From positions 1-40,546 of the IMG/VR virus record IMGVR_UViG_3300037258_001220: a stretch of DNA of 40,546 nucleotides. One strand, written 5' to 3'. The position numbers were made by a program, and so were the translations under genes. The notes under the pieces were generated by a model, which searched no databases, had not been told where the DNA came from, and was given only the letters and a program-made list of their open reading frames with translations. Of the stretch, positions 1-7,580 are shown one piece after another. The stretch's first letter is position 1. Every line of letters begins with the position of its first letter. Source of the stretch: a virus.

Positions 1-645
1 ATGGAAACCACACGCCCCTGGCTTTCGATCGCCGAGAATCAAGCTCTCGAATGCGCCGCCGCCGGGCCCGTTGCCGGGCCGCACCCATCAGTTTCACCCA
101 CCGAACACCAGGCTATCGGCCGCATCTTCGAAAAGACGCTGCGCGAGGTTCTGGCCGAGGATGCGGCACATGCAAGCCTGCGCGCCGAAGCTGCGGAGCT
201 GGCCGAGCGCTTGCAGCCGGAGCCGTGCCGGCGCACCAACTCTCCCTCCCCCAACCTGCAGCGATTTGCGGACGACACGGCGAACTTTCCCGCCGAGGCG
301 GAGTCGTATCCGGACGCGACCGGGACTGTTGAGCCGCTGTCGGTCGAGATCGGGCCGCTGGCGGTGATCGGGTTGCGCGACCTCGAGGCCGCGGATCGCG
401 AGCGGGAGTTTCTGCTGGCGTTGCTGATCGGAGCGGCGCGGCTGGCGGCGCAGTCGCGTCTGTTTGTGGGCGCCGAGGGTTACCGCGCGTGCTTCGATTG
501 CGGTGCGCATACCAGGATCGAGACCCTGGTGCACAACGCGGGATGCAAGAGCGCCAATGTGCTTTCGATCCTTGATCGGCTGGCAGTGAACGCGACCTTG
601 CGGGCGGCGCGGGCTGCGCAGCAGAAGCTGGCGGTGCGGGGATGA
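1..645 (+). CDS. Hypothetical protein with C-terminal Cys cluster
   Basis: I do not recognise this 214-residue protein. It opens at the first base of the window, so the true start could lie upstream. The first half is rich in Ala, Glu and Pro. The second half has a helical Leu/Ala-rich stretch (about 130-155) followed by Cys164-x2-Cys167 and Cys182, a spacing that could bind a metal together with nearby His residues. Its stop overlaps the ATG of the ParB-like gene by four bases, so the two are probably translated together. It sits at the head of a run of small early phage genes. A DNA-binding or regulatory role is possible but not shown. Confidence 0.6.
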   Translation: METTRPWLSIAENQALECAAAGPVAGPHPSVSPTEHQAIGRIFEKTLREVLAEDAAHASLRAEAAELAERLQPEPCRRTNSPSPNLQRFADDTANFPAEAESYPDATGTVEPLSVEIGPLAVIGLRDLEAADREREFLLALLIGAARLAAQSRLFVGAEGYRACFDCGAHTRIETLVHNAGCKSANVLSILDRLAVNATLRAARAAQQKLAVRG

Positions 646-2516
646 GAAACAAAGCTGCCGTTTCTGTTACCAGTTCTCAAGCCGCAGCCGGTGAAATGCC
701 GGCGGCGTTGCCGGTGCGGATGATTCCGCTGACGCAGCTGCGCGCGGCGGAGTGGAACGCGCGCAAGACGTTCGACCCGGTGGCGCAAGCCGAGTTTATC
801 GAAAGCGTTCGCGAGGCGGGAATCCTGACGCCGCTGCTGGTGCGGCCGTTTCCGGAGAGTGAGTGGCACGGGGTCGGCGAGCAGGCGGCGATCCGCGACG
901 GCGAGATCTTCGAGATCGTCGCCGGCCATCGCCGCTACGCGGCGGCGGGCGTGCTGCATCTGGCCTGGGCGCCGGCGATTGTGCACGAGCTGAGCGATGA
1001 GGCCGCGCGGGTGCTGGGCCTGGTCGACAACCTGCAGCGCGAGGATGTGCCGCCGATGGAGCAGGCGCAGTCGTTTGCCGAGCTGCTCACGCGGCTGGGG
1101 TCGATACCCGCGGTGGCGGCGCAGGTGAAGAAAGAGCAGAGCTACGTGGCGCAGCGGCTGAAGCTGTGCACGCTGACGCTGTGCGGCCAGGACGCGCTGC
1201 GGGAAGGGCTGATCGCGATTGACCACGCGCTGCTGCTGGCGCGGGTGGGCGCCGACGAGCAGGATGCGGCGCTGAAGTGGTGCCTCGATCACACGGCCGG
1301 ATCGAAGAAGCCGGTTGAAAAGGTGATGAAGGAGATCATTGGCCGGCGCAACGAGCGGGCCCGGCTGCTCGCCGAAGATCCCGAAGAATACGGGTATTAC
1401 AAAAACCATACCTGGGAGCCGCAGAGCGTCCAGAGGCTGAAGAATCACATGGCCGGCGAATCGGGTACGCCGCTGGCGCGCGCTCCGTGGCCGCTCGATG
1501 AGAACTACCTGGTGGCGGATGCGCCGATCTGCGAGCAATGCCCGCAGAACACGAGCGCGAATGCGCCGCTGTTTGCGGACCTGGCGGTGGGCGAGCCGAC
1601 GTGCACGGATGGGGCGTGCTTCAAGGAAAAGACGCAGGCCTTCGTGCACATCCGGCTGGCGGATGCGAAGCGCGGGATCGAGGCGGCCGCCGATGACAAG
1701 GCTGCTGCGCCGGCGCCGCTGCGGGTGAGCTGGAAGCAGACCAGCGCGGCGCCGCGGCCGGACAAGGAAACCGGCGCACCGAGCCCGACGCAGATCTTCA
1801 AGGATGGGCAGTGGCAGGAAGCTGGCGGGAAAAAGAAGTGCGAGCATGCGCGCATCGCGGTGACGGTGGATTGGGGCGATGCGGGGCATCGCGGGTCCCG
1901 GCCCGCGGAAGAGAGGCGCAAGCCGGGAGAGCTGGTCCAGGCCTGCGTCGAGCCGAAGTGCAAGGTGCACCCGAAGGCGTACGCGCGGAAGGCGGCGGGG
2001 AATAGGAATCCTCAGGTGGACGAGAAAGCGGTAGCTGAGCAGCGGGAGGGTATGCGGCTGGCTGCTCTCGCCGAGACCAGATTGCGCGCACGACTGGCGA
2101 GCGAGGCAATCGAGAAGATCAAAACCCTTCCGATCGCGCAGCTCCGCGCGATCGTTCTTAGTGAGTTGTCTGGAAACTGCGCCTACGAGAAAGTAGTCGA
2201 TGCGATCCTGCCGGGCGCGAAGAAGGTCTGCGCCAATGCAAAGATCGACAGCCCGGAATTTGCGCGGGTGGTGGCCCTGGCCAGTCTCAATCTGGACAAC
2301 GTCAAGGTGGGCGATTGGTGGCCAGCGGATACGCACCGGGCCGAGTTCATCAAGCAGTTGGGCGTCCTCGGCTACGACGCTTCGAAGGCCTGGGCGAAGT
2401 CGGCGAATAGCGCGGCTCAGCCGTCGGCGGTCAACTCTCGGAAGAAGAAGCCCGCGAAAAAAGCCGCGAAGAAAGCTGCTCCGAAAAAAGCGGCCAAGAA
2501 GGGCGGCCGCAAATGA
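642..2516 (+). CDS. ParB/RepB/Spo0J-like protein with lysine-rich tail
   Basis: This 624-residue protein carries the ParB/sulfiredoxin-type N-terminal fold. Residues 27-45 form the entry strand. The GHRRY box is at 95-99 and DNLQRED at about 129-135, close to the family's ENLQRE. A predicted helix-turn-helix follows at about 150-180. A Cys-rich segment near 295-325 (CxxC, then a CTDGACF motif) resembles those in larger ParB relatives of plasmids and phages. The last 24 residues are almost only Lys, Ala and Pro, like a histone H1 tail, and should bind DNA without sequence specificity. In phages such proteins act in segregation, in gene control or as nucleases. No ParA partner is visible here, so plain partitioning is not supported. 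Confidence 0.88.
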   Translation: MRNKAAVSVTSSQAAAGEMPAALPVRMIPLTQLRAAEWNARKTFDPVAQAEFIESVREAGILTPLLVRPFPESEWHGVGEQAAIRDGEIFEIVAGHRRYAAAGVLHLAWAPAIVHELSDEAARVLGLVDNLQREDVPPMEQAQSFAELLTRLGSIPAVAAQVKKEQSYVAQRLKLCTLTLCGQDALREGLIAIDHALLLARVGADEQDAALKWCLDHTAGSKKPVEKVMKEIIGRRNERARLLAEDPEEYGYYKNHTWEPQSVQRLKNHMAGESGTPLARAPWPLDENYLVADAPICEQCPQNTSANAPLFADLAVGEPTCTDGACFKEKTQAFVHIRLADAKRGIEAAADDKAAAPAPLRVSWKQTSAAPRPDKETGAPSPTQIFKDGQWQEAGGKKKCEHARIAVTVDWGDAGHRGSRPAEERRKPGELVQACVEPKCKVHPKAYARKAAGNRNPQVDEKAVAEQREGMRLAALAETRLRARLASEAIEKIKTLPIAQLRAIVLSELSGNCAYEKVVDAILPGAKKVCANAKIDSPEFARVVALASLNLDNVKVGDWWPADTHRAEFIKQLGVLGYDASKAWAKSANSAAQPSAVNSRKKKPAKKAAKKAAPKKAAKKGGRK

Positions 2517-2656
2517 CGCACCTGGCGATGACCTGGCTGCAGGGAATGGTGGTGGGCGCCTCGGCGATGGTCGCGTTGATGGCGCCGGCGGTGAGCGGCA
2601 TGCTCTATCACCAGCGCAAGCGGGACGCGGCGGCCGGGATTGGCGGCCGGCCATGA
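2513..2656 (+). CDS. Small single-pass membrane protein
   Basis: A 47-residue reading frame starts inside the last codons of the ParB-like gene (ATGA overlap) and its own stop overlaps the next start in the same way. Residues about 12-33 are hydrophobic (Val, Ala, Met, Gly) and end in a basic stretch, as expected for one membrane helix with a cytoplasmic tail. Function unknown. The two tight overlaps are the main reason to treat it as real. Confidence 0.55.
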   Translation: MTHLAMTWLQGMVVGASAMVALMAPAVSGMLYHQRKRDAAAGIGGRP

Positions 2657-2874
2657 TCGACCTGGCGGTTCCGACGTGGACGCACTGGGAGAGGAAGGCG
2701 CCGCCGGCGGGGGTGCTGATCCAGGTGAGCCGGGACGAGTGGGAGCGGCCGTGGCTGGGAATCCGCGAAGACGTGCCGGGCGAGATCAATGCGGTCGGTC
2801 TGTTTTGGAAGCTGACCGGCATTGGGCGCGAGCAGCTTGCGCAGCGGGAGGCGGCCCATGCGGTTTCTGTTTGA
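2653..2874 (+). CDS. Hypothetical small protein
   Basis: A 73-residue protein beginning MIDLAVPTW, rich in Trp and acidic residues. The start is chosen because its ATG overlaps the preceding stop (ATGA). A much longer upstream extension in this frame would run through the lysine-rich end of the ParB-like gene and is unlikely. No motif is recognised. It has the size and composition of the single-domain early proteins found between replication genes in GC-rich siphoviruses. Confidence 0.55.
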   Translation: MIDLAVPTWTHWERKAPPAGVLIQVSRDEWERPWLGIREDVPGEINAVGLFWKLTGIGREQLAQREAAHAVSV

Positions 2875-2944
2875 GCTGATCGTGTGGACGTCGGCGTTGA
2901 AGTGTGCGGTGGGGTGCTGTTTGCGGCAGAAGGTGAAGCGATGA
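2858..2944 (+). CDS. Possible 28-residue membrane peptide
   Basis: A short frame (MRFLFELIVW...) overlaps the end of the preceding gene and shares an ATGA junction with the next. It has a hydrophobic N-terminal half, three cysteines in the middle and a basic end. The overlap pattern matches its neighbours, but a peptide this short could be chance. Confidence 0.35.
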   Translation: MRFLFELIVWTSALKCAVGCCLRQKVKR

Positions 2945-3189
2945 GTGGAATGGATCGGAATGCTTGCCGGATCGAACTCGAAGGCCGCGGCGCCGAGGTT
3001 CTGGATTTCCTGCAGCTTGATCTGCGGGACATGCGCCGGGAGCTCGAAGCGCATGGCACCTGCGGTGTTTCGCGTGCGGAGGCGATCGAGCGCAATCTGC
3101 TGTATCTGCTCGAGTCGCTCTCACCCGCGCTAAAGGCCGCGCGGGCGCAATACGAGCGCTATCGCGCTGCACCGAAGGTGGGTGGGTAG
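2941..3189 (+). CDS. Hypothetical helical protein
   Basis: An 82-residue protein. The start at the ATGA overlap is preferred over a frame extension 57 bases upstream. The sequence is mostly charged and Leu-rich (about 20-75) and should be alpha-helical, perhaps a short coiled coil. No catalytic motif is seen. It belongs to the same tightly packed early operon. Confidence 0.55.
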   Translation: MSGMDRNACRIELEGRGAEVLDFLQLDLRDMRRELEAHGTCGVSRAEAIERNLLYLLESLSPALKAARAQYERYRAAPKVGG

Positions 3190-3191
3190 CC

Positions 3192-3479
3192 GTGGCGCTG
3201 ATCCAGCCAGGGATGTGCCGGTATTGCCGGTGCACGGAGAGCAATGCGTGCAAGTTGCCGGACGGCGATGCCTGCGCGTGGTTCGACGCGGCGCGGACGG
3301 TGTGCAGCGCGCCTGGGTGCATCGTGGCGGAGCGGGCGCGGCTGCGGGCGGCGCATAACGCGGAGAAGCAAGCGGCCGCGAACGCGAAGAGCAAGTATCG
3401 CGGAATGGGCTACGGCGCGATTGTGGCCGATATGCGGCGGGAGCAGCAGCGGCGGCGCAGGAAGCGGAGGGCGGCGTGA
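3192..3479 (+). CDS. Zinc-finger-like phage protein
   Basis: A 95-residue protein starting at GTG. Residues 9-42 contain CRYCRC, then Cys-Ala-Trp, then CSAPGC. This is the Cys-rich pattern of a small phage family with a treble-clef-like zinc site (C-x2-C-x-C ... C-x-W ... C-x4-C). The C-terminal half is basic, ending in a long Arg/Lys run, which suggests nucleic-acid binding. Its stop overlaps the next GTG frame. Function is unknown beyond the likely metal site. Confidence 0.6.
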   Translation: MALIQPGMCRYCRCTESNACKLPDGDACAWFDAARTVCSAPGCIVAERARLRAAHNAEKQAAANAKSKYRGMGYGAIVADMRREQQRRRRKRRAA

Positions 3480-3482
3480 TCA

Positions 3483-3517
3483 GGATAGGGGCCAGCGAAC
3501 AGAGATTAGGGAACAGC
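3483..3517 (+). repeat. Seven-base tandem repeat (GGGAACA type)
   Basis: Five imperfect 7-base units: GGATAGG, GGCCAGC, GAACAGA, GATTAGG, GAACAGC. The same repeat type recurs at 27928-27962, between two tail genes. Its presence here argues that the frame starting at 3476 is really spacer until ATG 3536. Confidence 0.6.
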
Positions 3518-3535
3518 AAGCCTGGACCGTTGCCG

Positions 3536-3799
3536 ATGTGGCGGTTCTGTCCTGGCTGCGCTGTGGAAGTGTTTGGCGGCGGGTATTGCCCGGATTGCCT
3601 TGAGCTGCGAGATGAGTTCGACGGGCGATTCCGGGCGCGGTCTGGGTCACGAGCGCTGCACGCAGGCGGCCGCGGGGCCGCAAACGGCTCGGCGGTGCAA
3701 ACGGCGACTGCCGCGGCGGTGTGGCTGGGGCCGCTGGTGCTGTGGGTAGTGGCGGCGTGGGCGGTGTGGGTCGCGGTGGAGAAGTTAAGGGGGAAGTAG
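3536..3799 (+). CDS. Zinc-ribbon membrane protein
   Basis: An 87-residue product if translation starts at ATG 3536, or 107 residues from the GTG at 3476, which overlaps the preceding stop. I prefer 3536 because bases 3483-3517 are a seven-base spacer repeat. The N-terminus has CPGC and, 11 residues on, CPDC: two CxxC knuckles of a zinc ribbon. Near the C-terminus is a strong hydrophobic helix rich in Val, Ala and Trp, then a basic end. A zinc ribbon plus one membrane span is common in small bacterial proteins of unknown role. Confidence 0.55.
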   Translation: MWRFCPGCAVEVFGGGYCPDCLELRDEFDGRFRARSGSRALHAGGRGAANGSAVQTATAAAVWLGPLVLWVVAAWAVWVAVEKLRGK

Positions 3800-4246
3800 A
3801 TGGACATCGGGAAGAAGACGGAGCTGGAGTTGTTTTGTCAGCTCACCGAAGAGGAGCGGCTTTCGCGGGCGTTGATGCTGGCCGAGACGGTGCACGCGAT
3901 CGACGAGACAGAGGCCGCGCGCACGGCGCTGGGCAAGGAGTTCCGCGAAAAGATTACCGGCCTGCTCGAGCAGCAGCGCAAGCTCTCGCGGATTCTGCAC
4001 GACCAGGCAGAGCGGCGGCTGGTGGAGTGCCGCACGTTTTTTCATGTGCCGATTCAGGGCAGCAAGCGGATCGTGCGCATGGATACGGGCGAGATGGTGC
4101 GCGAAGAGGCGATGACGGCGGCGGAACTGCAACTGAATATCTTTGCGGGGCAGCGCGAGTTCGAGGAGTACATGCGCGGCCAGGACGTGTCAGAGCAGCC
4201 GCCGGAAGATAAGAAGCCCGGCGAGCTGCCGAAGGATCCGGGATAG
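3800..4246 (+). CDS. Hypothetical phage protein, helical
   Basis: A 148-residue protein directly following the zinc-ribbon gene. Residues 10-70 are charged and helical, probably a coiled coil. The middle (about 80-120) has alternating hydrophobic residues with a MDTGEMV turn and looks beta-rich. The tail is acidic and Pro-rich. No enzyme motif is seen. It closes the first early gene group, and a spacer with seven-base repeats follows. Confidence 0.6.
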   Translation: MDIGKKTELELFCQLTEEERLSRALMLAETVHAIDETEAARTALGKEFREKITGLLEQQRKLSRILHDQAERRLVECRTFFHVPIQGSKRIVRMDTGEMVREEAMTAAELQLNIFAGQREFEEYMRGQDVSEQPPEDKKPGELPKDPG

Positions 4247-4252
4247 CGGTTT

Positions 4253-4273
4253 AAGGCTGACAGCTGACAACTG
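4253..4273 (+). repeat. Seven-base tandem repeat (ACAGCTG type)
   Basis: Three units, AAGGCTG, ACAGCTG, ACAACTG, followed by six T. The last unit and the T run together could form a weak terminator (ACAG...CTGT then T). It lies in the spacer before the DUF6745-type gene. Confidence 0.5.
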
Positions 4274-4376
4274 TTTTTTAAAGCTTCCGCGTTTGGAGAG
4301 CTCCTGGCGCGGAGGGCGGGGCGCCAGGTGAATTCAGTTGCCAGCCTGGCGCTGCGCTGTAAATGGGGAGGATGAG

Positions 4377-5855
4377 ATGCCGAAGAAGATAAATAAGCTG
4401 ACGGACGCGCAGAAAGCGCGATTCGACGAGTGGGCTGATAAATGGATTGAGATCGGCTTGCGAGCGGGCGCTGCCGACAGGCCAAAATTTGAAGCCGCCG
4501 TGCAAGAGTGCTACAGGTTTGCCGGACTCGAACCGCCGAAGGTGATTGTGTGGACTACCTCTCCGCTCGCGGTCTCGCTCGCAGGCCCGATCGCTTCACT
4601 GCTTATTGAACTGGCGAAGCGGCCTAGGGCCGCTTCGCGGAAAAATTTGGATGGCGCAGTCCATGACGTGGTCCATGACGCGGTCCGTGGCGCAGTCCAT
4701 GACGTGGTCCATGACGCGGTCCGTGACGCAGTCCGTGGCGCGGTCGGTGACGCGGTCGGTGACGCGGTCGATGGCGCGGTCCATGACGTGGTCGATGACG
4801 CGGTCGATGACGCAGTCCGTGGCGCAGTCCATGACGTGGTCCGTGGCGCAGTCGATGGCGCAGTCCGTGGCGCGGTCCGTGACGCGGTCCGTGGCGCGGT
4901 CGGTGACGCAGTCCATGACGTGGTCCATGACGCGGTCGGTGGCGCAGTCGATGGCGCAGTCGGTGGCGCAGTCGATGGCGCGGTCCATGGCGCGGTCCGT
5001 GACGTGGTCGGTGAGGTTCTGCGCAAAAGCTGGGGGAACATCTTCGGCGGCCAGTTCTGGGTTGGCGGCTGGTGGTGGGGCGCTGCCTTCGCCTCGTTTT
5101 TCCGGGAGGTCTGCGACCTCGAGCTCAAGGGCGATCTCTGGGATCGGAGCAGAGCATATGAAGCGACGGTTGAGTCTGCCTGCTGGTGGTGGCCTCATCG
5201 CGAGTTTGTCATTGTGAGTGAGCGCCCCGTCGCCATTCACCGCGAGCTCTCGGATCCAGCTCGGCCGCGCGGACGCGGATCACACCGGCTGCACTGTGAA
5301 ACGGGAGCAGCCTGCCGGTTTCAGGATGGCTGGGGCATCTGGGCCTGGCATGGTGTGAGAGTTTCGCGCCAGGTCATCGAGCAGCCGGAGACCTTGACCG
5401 TAGCCCAGATCGCCGCAGAGGAAAACGCCGAGGCGCGGCGGGTCATGGTGGAGCGCATGGGGTGGGATCGCTTCTGCGTTGAAGCCAAGATGCAGCTGAT
5501 TCATGTCGACGAGCTGCACTCGCATTTTCCCGACATTCCAGTTTCTGAAAGTGTGGATGCCGGCGCGCGGCTGGTGACAAGTTACCGATGCGGCGTGGAG
5601 CGCGCCGAACTGCTCGAGGCCGCAGACCTGCGCGATTTCGAAGATCGCCCGATGCGCTTTGTTCGCCTGACCGATCCATCGACCGGGCGCCAGTACACGA
5701 TTCGCGTGCTGCACGGCCACACCCGCTGCTATGAGGCAATTGGGTGGACCTTCGGCCTCACCGAAACCGAGTACAAGCGCGGTCGATTTATTCGCCAGGG
5801 CGATGTGTTTCTCAAACCGCTCTCTGGCGGCCCACTCGAGCAGCGGCACAGCTGA
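4377..5855 (+). CDS. DUF6745-type protein with tetrapeptide repeats
   Basis: A 492-residue protein. The start is set by a strong GGGGAGG ribosome site at 4365-4371. Residues 1-90 (MPKKINKLTD..., a helical opening, then WTTSPLAV) and the C-terminal half (TLTVAQIAAEENAEARRVM, then a WDRFC segment and a HVDELHSHF segment) match my memory of DUF6745 proteins, whose function is unknown. Between them, residues about 93-212 are 30 uninterrupted copies of [G/D]-[A/V]-V-x, where x is His, Arg, Gly or Asp. Such a strict four-residue period with Val at position 3 suggests a stacked, solenoid-like or helical rod. The partner at 5914 follows. DUF6745 genes are also found in bacterial chromosomes, so this pair may be cargo rather than core phage machinery. 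Confidence 0.75.
   Translation: MPKKINKLTDAQKARFDEWADKWIEIGLRAGAADRPKFEAAVQECYRFAGLEPPKVIVWTTSPLAVSLAGPIASLLIELAKRPRAASRKNLDGAVHDVVHDAVRGAVHDVVHDAVRDAVRGAVGDAVGDAVDGAVHDVVDDAVDDAVRGAVHDVVRGAVDGAVRGAVRDAVRGAVGDAVHDVVHDAVGGAVDGAVGGAVDGAVHGAVRDVVGEVLRKSWGNIFGGQFWVGGWWWGAAFASFFREVCDLELKGDLWDRSRAYEATVESACWWWPHREFVIVSERPVAIHRELSDPARPRGRGSHRLHCETGAACRFQDGWGIWAWHGVRVSRQVIEQPETLTVAQIAAEENAEARRVMVERMGWDRFCVEAKMQLIHVDELHSHFPDIPVSESVDAGARLVTSYRCGVERAELLEAADLRDFEDRPMRFVRLTDPSTGRQYTIRVLHGHTRCYEAIGWTFGLTETEYKRGRFIRQGDVFLKPLSGGPLEQRHS
4653..5012 (+). repeat. 12-bp tandem repeat, 30 units
   Basis: Exactly 30 in-frame units of 12 bases, each close to GAYGCGGTCSRT, fill 360 bases of the DUF6745-type gene. Units differ mainly at a few positions, so the encoded fourth residue switches between His, Arg, Gly and Asp. 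The period keeps several other frames open, which explains the apparent overlapping frames here on both strands. Such an array should change length easily by slippage or recombination. Confidence 0.92.
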
Positions 5856-5876
5856 AACCGCGTTGCCGGCGACAGC

Positions 5877-5897
5877 GCTCAACCTTCAACCTTCAAA
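5877..5897 (+). repeat. Seven-base tandem repeat (CTTCAAC type)
   Basis: Three units, GCTCAAC, CTTCAAC, CTTCAAA, in the 58-base gap between the DUF6745-type gene and its companion. Confidence 0.5.
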
Positions 5898-5913
5898 ACC
5901 GAAAGGACCAATC

Positions 5914-6213
5914 ATGAAAAAGACGGAGATTCCATCCACCGCTAAACGTATTCCGGTGCGGCCAGTCGCGCTGGGCGAAGTTACAGGGCACCATCACAGC
6001 TTCATGTCTAACGAAGAGGGCGTCGACGTGGCCGAGCTTGTCGAGATGTACGAAGACGCCGACGGCGCGACTTATGTGCGCGTGCTCGGCGAGCCGGGCG
6101 ATGTGTCGCTGGTGCACCAGGAACACAAGGCGCACGTGATCGAGCCTGGCGAATACAGCGTGACGATCCAGCGGGAAAATACTGACTGGGGCGCGCAGCC
6201 CGTCGCGGATTAG
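5914..6213 (+). CDS. Small companion of the DUF6745-type protein
   Basis: A 99-residue protein. ATG 5914 with GAAAGGA just upstream is preferred over a frame start 183 bases earlier that would cross the preceding gene and the spacer repeat. The sequence has a GEVTGHHHS segment near 28, a HQEHKAH segment near 72, then a PGEYSVTIQRE strand. I recall small proteins of this pattern next to DUF6745 genes in bacterial genomes. The two clusters of His could bind a metal. It probably works with the repeat protein upstream. The role is unknown. Confidence 0.6.
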   Translation: MKKTEIPSTAKRIPVRPVALGEVTGHHHSFMSNEEGVDVAELVEMYEDADGATYVRVLGEPGDVSLVHQEHKAHVIEPGEYSVTIQRENTDWGAQPVAD

Positions 6214-6219
6214 CCTGCG

Positions 6220-6462
6220 ATGGCCAACCGGTTATCACCGCCGCAGCGTTTCTTTCTCCAGACATCGCAGGCCGTCTTCGAGAAGGGCGCGCTGCGCCAG
6301 GTCATCGTGGAGGCGCAGGACGGTTTCGCCGTGCTTCGCCTTAAAGGCCTGCCGGAAAGCTACCCCGTTCCGTGGGGTTCGGTATATCACCTGGCCGTAG
6401 CCGAGTTCATGGAACGCGAATTCAACGCGAGAAGCGCGAAGTTGCGTTCGGCGCGGATGTGA
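6220..6462 (+). CDS. Hypothetical small protein
   Basis: An 80-residue protein, six bases after the DUF6745 companion. It has a basic start (MANRLSPPQRFF), a strand-rich middle and a helical end rich in Arg and Ala. No recognised motif. Spacing suggests one transcript with the genes on either side. Confidence 0.5.
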   Translation: MANRLSPPQRFFLQTSQAVFEKGALRQVIVEAQDGFAVLRLKGLPESYPVPWGSVYHLAVAEFMEREFNARSAKLRSARM

Positions 6463-6466
6463 CCAG

Positions 6467-6721
6467 GTGCCAGCTAAAGAGCGCGATTGGAGCAAAACGG
6501 GAACGATTGGCGGCTATGCGGAATACGTGCGCTCGCACGCCGATGCCCTCCTCGTGATCGTGGTTCGGCCGAACGATGCCGTGCTTGCGGCCGATCCGCG
6601 CCTTGCGTCGAAAGACGTGATCGAAGCTGTCGAGCTGAGGCTGCCTGGCCTGGTGGCCGATCTCGAGCGGGCGCGGGCGGAGAAGAAGCCGGCGCGGCTG
6701 AAGTGGGAAGACATTTGTTGA
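6467..6721 (+). CDS. Hypothetical small protein
   Basis: An 84-residue product from GTG 6467, four bases after the previous stop. The middle (ALLVIVVRPNDAVLAADP) looks like a strand-turn unit, and the second half is a charged helix (LVADLERARAEKKPARL). No family recognised. Confidence 0.5.
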   Translation: MPAKERDWSKTGTIGGYAEYVRSHADALLVIVVRPNDAVLAADPRLASKDVIEAVELRLPGLVADLERARAEKKPARLKWEDIC

Positions 6722-6741
6722 GCCCGCGAGGGGGCGGTGTG

Positions 6742-6918
6742 ATGAGCGAGATGACGGTATCCACACTGGTGGAAGCGCGGGCGCTGCTGCTCCGCGCGCA
6801 TTACCGGTTGATGGAAAACCCGCGGTTCTGGTACGAACAGACGCTCCTGGATGCGTCACGGATCCTCTGCGTGCGGGCGAGCGATATCAACCTTGAGCTC
6901 CTGGAGGGGGTGGTGTGA
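6742..6918 (+). CDS. Hypothetical small protein
   Basis: A 58-residue protein beginning MSEMTV. Its stop shares one base with the ATG of the next gene (TGATG). It is helical, with a central Tyr/Trp-rich stretch (LMENPRFWYEQ). Function unknown. Confidence 0.45.
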   Translation: MSEMTVSTLVEARALLLRAHYRLMENPRFWYEQTLLDASRILCVRASDINLELLEGVV

Positions 6919-7322
6919 TGGGCGCAGCGGCGATGTACACGACGGCGGACGGGCGCGCGGCTGCGCGCAGGCAGGGGAAGGTTGCGGCGCGGAAGTGGTC
7001 GTCGGGCCGGAAAGAGATGGCGGTGCCGGCGTGCTGGTCGGCGCAATGGGAAGGACTGCTGCGCGAGCTGGGCCTGGACGAAGCCGGCGCGCTGCGGGCG
7101 CTCAACGCGAGGCCCTGGGACGAGATGGCGGCGCGGATACAGAGCTGGGTGCGGCTGCACCGCACGGGCAGCTTTGTGCCGGAGGCGGTGCTGCTGGCGC
7201 TCGGCCTGCGGGTGGACTGGGACGAGGTCAGCACCAGCCGCCTGGCGCGGGGATCGAGCGTGGCCTGGCGCAGGGGCGGAGCGCTGCGGGAGACGTTGGC
7301 GGAAGTGGGGACGGAGCAATGA
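6918..7322 (+). CDS. Hypothetical early protein
   Basis: A 134-residue protein. ATG 6918 is preferred because it overlaps the previous stop. It has a basic N-terminus (about 10-35), Trp-rich helices in the middle (CWSAQWEGLLRELGL; WDEMAARIQSWVRL) and a second charged half. It lies just upstream of small genes that lead into the replication initiator, so a replication or DNA-binding role is possible. No motif confirms it. Confidence 0.5.
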   Translation: MGAAAMYTTADGRAAARRQGKVAARKWSSGRKEMAVPACWSAQWEGLLRELGLDEAGALRALNARPWDEMAARIQSWVRLHRTGSFVPEAVLLALGLRVDWDEVSTSRLARGSSVAWRRGGALRETLAEVGTEQ

Positions 7323-7564
7323 GTGAGGTTTGGGACCTGGCGTTTGCGATCGCGGACGAGAGCGCGCGCGAGCTGGTCGATTCGAGCTCGGTGAAGGAAG
7401 TGATCGACGGTGTGGAATGGCGCGACCTGACGGATCGTGAGTTCGACTACCTGGCCGAGCTTGAGGACGAACTGCGCTACCTCGAACTGCGCGGACTGCT
7501 GCAGCGGCATCCGGAGCGGCCGCGGCTGGTGCGGATCTGGCTTGCGGAGCCGGCTGAGAGCTGA
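7319..7564 (+). CDS. Hypothetical acidic protein
   Basis: An 81-residue protein overlapping the previous gene by four bases (ATGA). It is strongly acidic and Leu-rich (a WRDLTDREFDYL segment, then LEDELRYLELRGLL), so probably helical and possibly dimeric. The last codons fall in a seven-base repeat (7553-7580). Function unknown. Confidence 0.5.
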   Translation: MSEVWDLAFAIADESARELVDSSSVKEVIDGVEWRDLTDREFDYLAELEDELRYLELRGLLQRHPERPRLVRIWLAEPAES

Positions 7565-7580
7565 TGGCTGATGACTGGAG
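7553..7580 (+). repeat. Seven-base tandem repeat (GCTGATG type)
   Basis: Four units, GCTGAGA, GCTGATG, GCTGATG, ACTGGAG, across a gene junction. They are the reverse complement of the ATCAGCT units at 27337-27364. Confidence 0.5.

Noticed and set aside
480-3095. An 871-codon open frame on the - strand
   Set aside because: It is antisense to the ParB-like gene and several overlapping genes. It is Arg/Leu/His-rich with no domain, an artefact of high GC.
4653-5012. Possible CRISPR array
   Set aside because: The units are contiguous 12-base coding repeats without spacers, and no cas gene is present.
4511-5240. Long repeat-rich frames on both strands over the DUF6745-type gene
   Set aside because: A 12-base unit without stops keeps several frames open. 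Only the + frame has flanking real domains and a ribosome site.
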